Shown here one piece after another: positions 22,601-34,600 of a stretch of DNA of 64,000 bases; within the stretch, counting starts at the first letter, position 1; each line of letters begins with the position of its first letter. Source of the DNA: Tubiluchus corallicola (lineage: Eukaryota > Priapulida > Priapulimorpha > Priapulimorphida > Tubiluchidae); assembly GCA_030141605.1 (NCBI GenBank), contig JAQGDQ010000013.1, positions 574,447 to 638,446 on the forward strand, in the 5' to 3' direction. Made by a program: the position numbers and the translations under genes. The notes beneath the pieces were generated by a model. The model was not told where the DNA came from. It ran no database searches and was given only the letters and a program-made list of their open reading frames with translations.

Positions 22601-25600
22601 ATTTTGATAGGAATATCTGATGGTCCACTCCCTTTGTTGGAACTTAGGTTATATAATATGTCGCTAATTTCTCCTACTGTGACACTTTTGAATGAGAATA
22701 CTGTGTTAGACGATTTGTTTTTTAATTTATTAATTATATTATTGCTAATATGAGAAGCCACTCCCTTAAAATTTCCAAGATTCAGGAATATTGCATTTAG
22801 CGCGTTGGCAATATCTTTGGGTTTTGTAATAACAGTGTTGTTGATCTTAATTTCGTCAACGCGCGTTAGTTTGTTACGGCATTTATTTATTACATTGTTA
22901 ATAGTCTTCCATTTTTCTTTGGTATAAGCAGTTTTCCAAGCGAAAATTGCCAAAAATAGAACATCTAATTAACTCGTCGGCTCTCCTCTTGGTGGACGTG
23001 TACTAAAACATAGCCCACATCATCGTGTAGCCCCGTTCTTTCTCTTTCTAACAAGCTACATATCTCCTTCCGAGAGTCCCACCAGGCGCCGCTAAAACGT
23101 TTTTTCCGCATGCTGTTTGGTCAAAATTTCGAAAAAATCCTAACACTAACACTGCGCAACTCGTCAGCCTCTTCAAACTTTTCCATAAAACTAATGACTT
23201 TGTTAAAAAATCTGAAAGGTCGCCAGATTCATGTCTTCAATGTTCCATTTTGCATAGATTAAATCATTGGCATGATTCATTGGCAGGATATGAAAATCTA
23301 TAAAACCAACACTTACCATGCATAATTAACCAGGGGAAATAAATTAAATTCCAGATTCGGTTGTTTATTCTTAAGGCTGACGTGATCGTTTGTAATATGA
23401 ACAAATCTGTTACTTTGGTCTCCAAGATTTGCAGAAAACCTGCAATAATAATAAGTATTAGAGCAATTATTATAGATGCATGTCCTACCTTTGGTTGCGA
23501 ACTCTATTAATATGGAGCCAAAAACAGCAACATCTATAGCAAGAAACAGTATTGCTTATCTTGAGTTTCTAAGCATAAAATTACTCAATAAATCTGTTTT
23601 AATGAGACCTGATATTATAAAAACAAAGTGCGGATTACTTAAGTCTGAAAATAAATATTTCCAACAGGAGATTTCACACTTACAGGCTTCTAAAGTTCAT
23701 CGCAAAAAGCTTAACTAGATCTACAATCTCAAGTAGATACATCTAAAAGCTCAAGTGTGTCTAAAAGCTCAAGTGCGTCTAAAAACCTCAGGTGCGTCTA
23801 AAAGCTCAAGTGCATCTAAAAGCTCAAGTGCGTCTAAAAGCTCAAGTGCGTCTAAAAGCTCAAGTGCGTCTAAAAGCTCAAGTGTGTCTAAAAGCTCAAG
23901 TGTGTCTAGAAGCTCAAGTGTGTCTAGAAGCTCAAGTGTGTCTAAAAGCTCAAGTGCGTCTAAAAGTTCAGGTGTGTCTAAAAGCTCAAGTGTGTCTAAA
24001 AGCTCAGGTGCGTCTAAAAGTTCAGGTACATCTAAAAGCTCAAGTACGTCTAAAAGCTCAAGTGCGTCTAAAAGCTCAAGTGCGTCTAAAAGCTCAAGTG
24101 TGTCTAAAAGCTCAGGTGCGTCTAAAAGTTCAGGTACATCTAAAAGCTCAAGTACGTCTAAAAGCTCAAGTGTGTCTAAAAGCTCAAGTGCGTCTAAAAG
24201 CTCAAGTGTGTCTAAAAGCTCAGGTGCGTCTAAAAGTTCAGGTACATCTAAAAGCTCAAGTACGTCTAAAAGCTCAAGTTTGTCTAGAAGCTCAAGTGTG
24301 TCTAAAAGCTCAAGTGCGTCTAAAAGCTCAAGTGTGTCTAGAAGCTCAAGTGCGTCTAGAAGCTCAAGTGTGTCTAAAAGCTCAAGTGTGTCTAGAAGCT
24401 CAAGTGTGTCTAAAAGCTCAAATGCGTCTAAAAGCTCAAGTGCGTCTAAAAGCTCAGGTGCGTCTAAAAGTTCAGGTGTGTCTAAAAGCTCAGGTACGTC
24501 TAAAAGTTCAGGTGTGTCTAAAAGCTCAGGTACGTCTAAAAGTTCAGGTGTGTCTAAAAGCTCAAGTACGTCTAAAAGCTCAAGTGCGTCTAAAACAGGG
24601 AAAGTGTAAACCAAATAGCTGTGTAAATAGGTAGTTGCCCATTTTCAATTGATGAAACATTTTACAAGACATCTGAAGAGGCTGAAAGGCTGAGATTGCC
24701 TCTTGATGAAATTCATTTTTCAGATTCACACAAACAAATTAGATTAGTGCTAAAGATTTGATGGGAAGTCAGTTTTTGAGTCAGCTTTGGGGTCTGTGGG
24801 GCTAGGAATCTGCAACTTTACAATTCAGTCTTTCAAAATATTTTATTAAGACCTACAAATAAAGCTATTCAAATCTTTTACATTTGACTTATCAATAACA
24901 TAGCTCTCAAACTGATAAGGAGTAACTTATTTTCACTTAAGGTTACTCAAGCTGCAAAACAAAAGTTGTGACCTGGAAAATTTTTATCGGCTACAAACCT
25001 TGAAGATTAAAAGTTACTCTGCAGAGAAACCTTAAACTTATTTATTCTGGAAAACGGCCTTTACAATTACATAAAATTATAAACAAAGCCGAGGGCGTTG
25101 GACGGCAGCAGCAGCAGGTAGCGCTGTTTGATCGCAAAGTGACATCTATGGTCAATTCAGTGGTCAATCAAGCTTCTTCCTCAGTACTTACTTTTCACTT
25201 GCAAAACGGACCATCCCTTCCTCGTGGAGATAAATCCTCAACGGTTCAATTGATGTGACACAGACGTAGGCTCTAATGTGAAATTTGAATCCCTCTATGA
25301 GATATGGATTCTCTATGTATCTGAAATAAAAATTATATATTTTTTTATATAAATTACATAAATAATATAATTGCTTACAAAACGGTGGTGACACGGATTC
25401 CAGTGATTCAGTTCAACTCTGCTGTTAGACCATTCATTTACAGTATTGCCATCCAGTTCCTACAACTCTTGCAAATCTGCCTAGAGTCGTTCAGGCTGTA
25501 ATTTTAGATAAGGTTGATCTTGAATCATTTATACGGGCTTCATTCTAACGTTATAAATTTCATCGTCACCTCTGTACAGGTGACCGCTTGACAGTTGCTA

Positions 25601-28600
25601 TTTCTATAAGCAAACGTCATATGATCCGCCTAACTCGTTATTTTTTCCTTTTTGACATTTTTTCAATAGTTATGTGTTAATTTCCGCGTCGTATATCTGA
25701 CATTAGTGCATTGTGCTTATTGCATTAACTATGTGATGATCAGTGATTAATTATGATTGGTTGTCCTTCTGTGTTCTACCTAATGTTAGAGTTGTGAAAT
25801 CAAGTAACAATGTATATGTGCCAAATCACGTTACAATAAATTAGTGGCCACTCTTTTAATTACGTGCGGTTTTTCTTACAATGTCATGAACTAATCTATA
25901 GTACATATTTTAATAACAGCAAAACATTTTAAGCAACAGCTCGTAGACGTAAGCGGTATGCATCTCTTTCTATAAAAGACAAATTAGACTATACATATTT
26001 CCACCCGTTTGTTTGAATTCTAATCAACAATAAATTTAAAGCCAGATCGATGTGTCTCCCATAAACTTAGACAAGACCATTGCTGCATTTATCTTACAAT
26101 CTTTGAATGGCGCCCAGATTGTCTGCTGAGCGATTTCAAAACGGCAGAAGAAGTTTAAAATACTTACTGACTAAATGGAAAGTTAACAGATATTAACTCA
26201 GTTGAGGCAAATTTGTTAGCTTAAAATGGATTATTTAGGTGGAACGTATCATTACAATATGACATGGAAACATTAGGAGCGTGCAGGACCACAGAAAATA
26301 ATCGTGACAAGAAGATTCCCAAATTGTGACACGTTGACAAAGATTTACTTAAAAATCACAAGTCACAAAACTTCAGCGTTTTATTGTTTACGGAAATCAT
26401 TAACAATAAACACGGGTTTGAATTGAAACCTCACCTTTGCACGACGAGTTTTTTAGGCTTCTTTGGTACCTGGTCCCACTTGCTGATCACACCAATTCCC
26501 TTGCCTCCAACACGATCAAACTATAACAAAATACTGTTAGGCCTAGAGGGTTAAAGGAAAACAGGATGATTTTTCATATCATACGCCATTTTGAAGTACG
26601 GTAAGAAGGTATACATTTTAACAGCTATAATTCTGATGAAAGCGTTTCTGATAATTAAAAAATAGGTTAAAAATTTAGGATTAATCGAGCCCAACTAGTG
26701 ATGACATCACAACAGAACATATTTTTCAACAGCACAAACATTCCATGAGCGTGTTGCAGGTGCTTGCGAAAGCGGAAATTGAAGTGCACAGTGCTACAGT
26801 AACTGTACAACATTTAGTGTGATATACAAAAAGTTCGCAAATTTTGTTTAAGTTTCGAATTCAAATTTTAAATCTACCGCTATGCTCACACATGAGCTCT
26901 CGAACATCGATGATTGTCTGCCACATCACAATTGAACCATATCTGGAGTTGGAGGCACTAGTCGAGATGAAGACGCTTCTGCCCACTTCACTATCGAATT
27001 GTCGAAATGCATGCAGACGGTTAGCAGTAATTTACGTGAATGTGAAATTACGTTTCTGTGGTAATAATTCTTTCACGTAACTCATTCTTGAAGGAACAGT
27101 ATGTTCCCTTTGAAGAATTTGAAGATTAGATAGTTTTGTGCCATAGTTTAAGATAGGGTCCGGTTTTCGTTTAAACCAAAGATGTTAAATGGGGAGAGGT
27201 CCATTTCACATATTTATCAGCTTGTCTGTCCTGTTACAGTTTATTTGCACAACACAACGAAACTTTTCAACATTTTTCATCCAATTCATATTAAGTATAT
27301 ATGTTTTCATATTATATTTCTCAGCACTAGGTCCAGAAGCATTCGTAGTATCTCTAATTTCCTCCAAACCAATAGTTTCTGTTTCTTTTGTGAAACAATT
27401 TTCCACTTTAATCTCAGCAGCTTTCATTGTTGGATGGAGAAAGCGGAGTGCTGCCTTGCACTCGGTTTTCAGTTTTCTTTTTCGCTTATTTTTCTGACTT
27501 CTACTGATTACAGTAGATTTTTTTCGCCAAGCATAAGACTTTTTCTCGAAAATCAAGCCATGTCCTTGACATTTTTCTCCTTCAGATTTCTGTTTCTCTG
27601 TTTCAACATTTTTATTCGTCCCTTCAATTGATCAATTTGTGCTTTTGACATTGGGACATGGTTAACTTTATATTCCAAATTGAACACATATGAAGAATTT
27701 TTGAATGATTCCAATAATCGCTTTGATGACAAACCACCGCCACATTTTTTCACTTTATTATGATCATACTGCAGCTTCCAATAAAGCCTACCATCGAGGC
27801 CTGAGCAACAGTAATGTCATCACTATGTATGGCATGGTTCTTCAGTAATTTCTGAGGTAGTATATATTCATATTCATATTGTTTCTATGAAGTTCAAATT
27901 TATATTTATTTAGAAATATCAAGATTATAAGTGTTGTAAATACCGGTTTATAAATCCATTGTCTTTCTTTGGGATTTTTTTCCAGATATCTTTTGAACGC
28001 CTTCTTCTGGGCTGGTAAGATAAACGTAAGAGGTATGAAGCTAAAATCTTCTGTTCCGTGTTTGTCTCTTAGAAATTTAATGTTTCTCCAGAAACTGTCC
28101 TTCTGGCAAGCTTCTTTTCCTGATCCGGGAAAATGGTTGTGCTGAAATGCAGAAAACGTCCCCGTTTTTTCGCAAAATTTTGTCGTCAACAGAAAGGTCG
28201 CCAAACCAACAGAAGCCACATAGAAAATGACCCAAAGCAAATTCTCTTGTATGTTTGTATAATGAACCTACCTGAGCCTTACCAGAAAGCCTTCAGAACA
28301 AAAACACAACAAACCACTGATTTCAATTTTCAATGAGGGGCTTCTTAGTATTTTTATACGTTTGCGCTTTGCAAGTCTGCAACGTAGGACTGAACCAGCT
28401 TAACTGTGTTGCTTAATTGGCTCTGATGTATACACGTTAGCATATCTGCCCTGAAGGCAGAAAGCCTGGGTGCGAGCCACAATGAAGGTACAATGCAAAT
28501 TCAGTATTGCTTTCTTACGTGTAATTGCATTAGTCATTTTCTACGTTTCGACACATCAAAAAATGTGAACTGTGATTCCGCATTGATAAAGTGAATGAAC

Positions 28601-31600
28601 CTTTAGTAGGTTATAAGAAAGCATTGGATTATACAATGTAGTCTGGTTTTCAACTCACCTTCTGATATGACTGAAGTTCGTCAAATTCTATCCGTGTTCG
28701 ACAATAGCAGCCAAGCCACATTTGATCTTTCGGATCTGCAAACCAGGTTATTCATTTGATACAAAAAAGACAACAAACACCAATTGTAGCAGGCAAAGTG
28801 AATATTGTGAAATAAAATAAAAACAACAACCAAAACACAAAGAATAAAAGAAAAAGATGACCAGAAGGATGATGAGAGAAGCAGGGATTCCAGTCATCAG
28901 AACTAAGTGATAATTTAGAACTCATTATCATCACTTAGCATCGTTACATCCTTCAGACTTTTTAAATTGTGAGTTGGCCATTATGGATAACTAGTACAAA
29001 AACTTTTACAATTTTTGGCATCTATATTACAGTATAGAATGGATTACAGAATACCACATTCCATAAAAATTTGGATGTTCCATTTGTTATAAAAGTGTGC
29101 CTGTCAAGGATTTTTGTTTGTTAAATTTAATATAGCATTTTACAGTTACAAGTGGCGACATCTTGCTTCAATATTTGCATCCTAGTCAATTTCCGGTCAT
29201 TCAAGCTTCAATGTGTTCAAGTTATGACGTGTTTCTGTGAACTCACGATTTAATACCAACGATGTATGTAAATTTTATTTAGTTATTTACTGTAAGTCTC
29301 TCATTAATTTCACTTAATCGTAATCGATCATTTGATAAGAAATGAATTAGTTTATTAAAGGAATTTATATATCTCGTTTCAGATAAAATGTATAATTTTG
29401 GGTAATGGCGTCTCAGTGTCAGATATGAAGTAAATGACTAATGGGCACGGGACGTGAAGATGGTATACAAACAATAAACTATTATGCTGAGCAAAAAATG
29501 ATGACTTTGTTTGTCACCGTAAAGCCCAAACAGTGTCACTAGCCAGAACACTACAACTTGTTGGCAGAATAATTAATGCTATTATTATCTTCTTTCGATA
29601 TAAGTTAAAACTAGACCGGAATGCGAAGCATTGGGTTACTCGCTTATTGAGTTTTTGTCTGCCAAACTGCCTGGATATGTTACGTAAAACGCCATTTATC
29701 GTTGTCATAGAAACCGTTTTTCGTGAATATGCCGTTTAATACACAATTTACCGTTGACAAAGAATCCGTTTCTTCATAAAAATTTATAATACAGAGTAAC
29801 TCTATTTGATATCACAATATAAATCTGGCTTTTTCAAAGCTCAAACATTGGACAATCGGGTTGCACGTGTTTGCAAAAGCGTAAATTGAAGTACAGTGCT
29901 GCTGCACAACTTTCAGTGTAATATACAAAAACGCAGCAAATTTTAAGCTTAAAATTCAATTTCACGTTTACCACCGTCCTTACGCATGAGCTCGCCAACG
30001 TGTGCACTATAACACAACTGAACATCACCGAACTAAGAAGTACAGCACCTGATTTTTGTGCAATGCGTTTCCGATATGCAGTGCTAGTGCCCATGTAACT
30101 GACGAATGATAATGTACATGAAACAGGGAAGAACTACTGGCGCAAACTCGAAATTTTAGTTTCTGTGCTAATAATTCTTTCACGTAGGTCACTTTTGAAA
30201 GTAATAATATGTCACGTTTCAATATTGCATGGTGCAGATCGCTTTGAGCTGTAGTTTAAGATTTCTTACGATAGTTTAAGATTGGGCGCAGTTTTCTTTT
30301 AAGAAGTATGACTCACTCTGTAGGCTTTACAATAATATCTTCTTATAAAAATTTGGAAAAATGCTTTAGAAACCTTAAGTCTATGGACTCTATAAAACGT
30401 GATTATTTACCTGTTGTGCGTTTTTCTATCTTATTTGATATTAACTAGTAGTAGGAGTAAGGTATTTAGTTATGACCACCTCGAGTAACGTTCTGACTGG
30501 TTCTGACCCAAGAATGGGATCCACGTGGTTAGTCCAGTAACTTTCATGCACGTAGATTAAATTGCTACGAATTTCCAGGTGAACTAGTGATACACAACAC
30601 AATTTGTCACTTTCATTGCTGTAAATCTTTTTACCTTCTCGGCTATACCTTGTTACAGGGTTTCCCATCTTGTTCGAAATTTCAAAACCAGAAGACTGTG
30701 GGAAAATGGACTGTACAGCAAGATTGGTGGAACTTCTAGCAAGCTACAGCTGTGTATTATCGGAGGTTTGCTGATCCCATGGAACCTCCTGCAAGACACA
30801 ACAGTGTATTATCGGAGGTGCCTTGATCCCGTGGATCGTCCAACAACACACAACTGTGTATTATCGGAGGTCCCTTGATCTCGTGGAACCTCCTGCAAGT
30901 TTGCTGGTTTGAAGTGTTCCTTTACAAATTTGCAATTGGTTTTTAGGAATTTTATCTGCTGTGGCATTTTGCAGATCTCTACATTTGTTTATTTGTTCTT
31001 GTTCTTCTTCTTGTTGTTGATGATGATGCTATTGCTGTTTACACGCTTACCTGTTACGAAGCAATTTGACCGCTCGAGCATTTCCTGTATAACTGGCCAA
31101 TTCTGTTTTTTCGTGTTCCATTTCAGCTTCTTTGAAATGTAACTTGGTAAAGCTTGTACTAGAAAAATGGATTAATGCAATTAACTAACCTGCTCTTTAT
31201 GTAATTTTAAAGCGCAGTTTAAAGTCAACGAAGGAAGCCTCGTAACCATTCCTTAATAGAACTCTCTTGAGTTTAGTAAATTCATTATATAAACTAGAAT
31301 AAGTGCTGCACAGCATGGGGTTTTTACGTTGTTCAGCAATGAATTCTATAATACACAATTGTCGAGAACAAGAATAAACTCTGGTATCACGTCGAGAACT
31401 TGAATTTAATTTAAACAGTGCTTTCGGCACCACGTCGAGAACTTGAATTTAATTTACACAGTGCTTTCTGCACCACGTCGAGAACTTGAATTTAATTTAA
31501 ACAGTGCTTTCGGCATCACGCCGAGAACTTGAATTTAATTTAAACAGTGCTTTCGGCACCACGCCGAGAACTTGAATTTAATTTAAACAGTGCTTTCGGC

Positions 31601-34600
31601 ACCACGTCGAGAACTTGAATTTAATTTACACAGTGCTTTCGGCACCACACCGAGAACTTGAATTTAATTTACACAGTGCTTTCGGCACCATGTGGAGAAC
31701 TTGAATTTAATTTACACAGTGCTTTCGGCACCACGTGGAGAACTTGAATTTAATTTAAACAGTGCTTTCGGCACCACGTCGAGAACTTGAATTTAATTTA
31801 AACAGTGCTTTCGGCACCACGTCGAGAACTTGAATTTAATTTACACAGTGCTTTCGGCACCACGTCGAGAACTTGAATTTAATTTAAACAGTGCTTTCGG
31901 CACCACGTCGAGAACTTGAATTTAATTTACACAGTGCTTTCGGCACCACGTCGAGAACTTGAATTTAATTTAAACAGTGCTTTCGGCATCACACCGAGAA
32001 CTTGAATTTAATTTACACAGTGCTTTCGGCACCACGTCGAGAACTTGAATTTAATTTACACAGTGCTTTCGGCACCACACCGAGAACTTGAATTTAATTT
32101 AAACAGTGCTTTCGGCACCACGTCGAGAACTTGAATTTAATTTGCACAGTGCTTTCGGCACCACGTCGAGAACTTGAATTTAATTTACACAGTGCTTTCG
32201 GCACCACGTCGAGAACTTGAATTTCATTTACCCAGTGCTTTCGGCACCACGTCGAGAACTTGAATTTCATTTACACAGTGCTTTCGGCACCACGTCGAGA
32301 ACTTGAATTTCAATTACACAGTGCTTTCGGCACCACGTCGAGAACTTGAATTTAATTTAAACAGTGCTTTCGGCACCACGCCGAGAACTTGAATTTAATT
32401 TACACAGTGCTTTCGGCACCACGCCGAGAACTTGAATTTAATTTACACAGTGCTTTCGGCACCACGTCGAGAATTTGAATTTAATTTAAACAGTGCTTTC
32501 GGCACCACGTCGAGAACTTGAATTTAATTTAAACAGTGCTTTCGGCACCACGTCGAGAACTTGAATTTAATTTAAACAGTGCTTTCGGCACCACGCCGAG
32601 AACTTGAATTTAATTTACACAGTGCTTTCGGCACCACGCCGAGAACTTGAATTTAATTTACACAGTGCTTTCGGCACCACGTCGAGAACTTGAATTTAAT
32701 TTAAACAGTGCTTTCGGCACCACGTCGAGAACTTGAATTTAATTTAAACAGTGCTTTCGGCACCACGTCGAGAACTTGAATTTAATTTAAACAGTGCTTT
32801 CGGCACCCCGTCGAGAACTTGAATTTAATTTACACGGTGCTTTCGGCACCACGTCGAGAACTTGAATTTAATTTAAACAGTGCTTTCGGCACCACGTCGA
32901 GAACTTGAATTTAATTTACACAGTGCTTTCGGCACCACGTCGAGAACTTGAATTTAATTTACACAGTGCTTTCGGCACCACGTCGAGAACTTGAATTTAA
33001 TTTACACAGTGCTTTCGGCACCACGTCGAGAACTTGAATTTAATTTAAACAGTGCTTTCGGCACCACGTCAAGAACTTAATTTCTTGTTCGTTTGTTTGT
33101 TTTCTGCTCACATAAGAAAGGAGAGACGTTGTATCAAAAGTAAATGTACTTAAAATGTTGTTCTCGGAAAGATTTATTATTAATATCTGTTGTCCAATTT
33201 CGTGATCCCTGTATATAGTGAATGAAACGTAGTAGACATCACAACATGACGTAGTAATATCATTACGTAGTAGACGTCACAACAATTACAATTTACAATT
33301 TCAATATATCATTTTGGGAAAACTTATATTCGCTATAACGGGGACAAACTATACCCCTTTCATACAGTGCACTTATTTGATGAGAAACCTTTACCGTCTG
33401 CTCCACGGCAGATCAGGTTTCTCTTAATTTCTGCCTCGGACTTTATACCAGGCCTTATTTATTCAACACATTAAGTAGCTAATGAGACACTAAGTCAAGT
33501 TTTACATACTTGTACAATAGAACTACAAAAGTAATTATATACGTACTTTGTTAGGTACTTCCTACATGAGGCAATTAATTTGCTACTTGGAAATGTATTT
33601 CAGACAACAATGAATCAATGCAATTCTGTCGAAGAATGAATGTACAAGAATTCCCCCAAATCTACCCAAATTTCACTTTTCACAAGCATTTGAGGGAGTT
33701 GAGGGACCCATTCTGCAAGTTTTAAAATAACAGGGTAACAAATTTTTAGATTATTACAGAATCCTTTAAAAAGGATTCCTGGTTTTGGAAAGGTTCGGTC
33801 AGCTGATTTCTCTTTGTACATTATAATTATACAATTACAGTAATACACGGAACATACTTAAAAGTTGTAAATCATTGTGGCTGGATCAGCATCTAACTCG
33901 TTATTAAGGATAATATCCTCAATGCGAGAAATCATACGCGCATGAGAATCGGATTTTCTCAGCTAAACTGCCGCCTTTTCTCTAAAGGCTGTAAAGATAA
34001 TAACGGTCATCCAATATCGCCGAATTTTAACTGTGGATTTCGATTTGAGTCTGTTGAACACGTTTTGTTGCACTGCCCATTGTATCAACTAGCTAGGGGT
34101 GTTGTGTTTGATAAATTAAATGAAATACTTCTGGCTGAAAACCTTAATATAGCTGCCTTAGGAACTAATGATCTATTGAAGTTGTTCGGAAAAGATGAAT
34201 TTAACTATGTTGCTAACTGTAAAATATTCCAATGCATACATGACTTTATATTACGTACTAAACGCTTCCACTAGTTTCTATCTGATATGAAATGCATCAG
34301 TCTTAAATAATCGTACATTAATATTTTCTAACCGTCATTTTCTACTAATGTCTAATGTATTCTTGTAGTAAAACTTGTCAGCTTGTATAGTTATAGTCCA
34401 TTCTTGCTGTAAATGTTCTTGTAAATAGTGTATAAACTCTGTTGTGGTGAGGATCCTAAATCATGTTGTTCAAACTGTCTGATCCAATCCTAAATAAATT
34501 ATGTTTAAACTAATGCGAGAAATCATATGTGCAACAGTGTAAGTCAAAGTCAGATGTATAAATCCTCCCTCAAAAACAGAAATAGAGTGAATGTTTCAAA

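Noticed and set aside
31383-33075. CRISPR-like regular repeats
   Set aside because: Units are directly adjacent without unique spacers, the genome is animal, and no cas genes are present.
33615-33848. Minus-strand frame with [15 protein letters not shown], first taken for TTLL-A exon 2
   Set aside because: No donor in the required phase. The real exon 2 at 34987-35142 matches TTLL-B far better and has correct borders.
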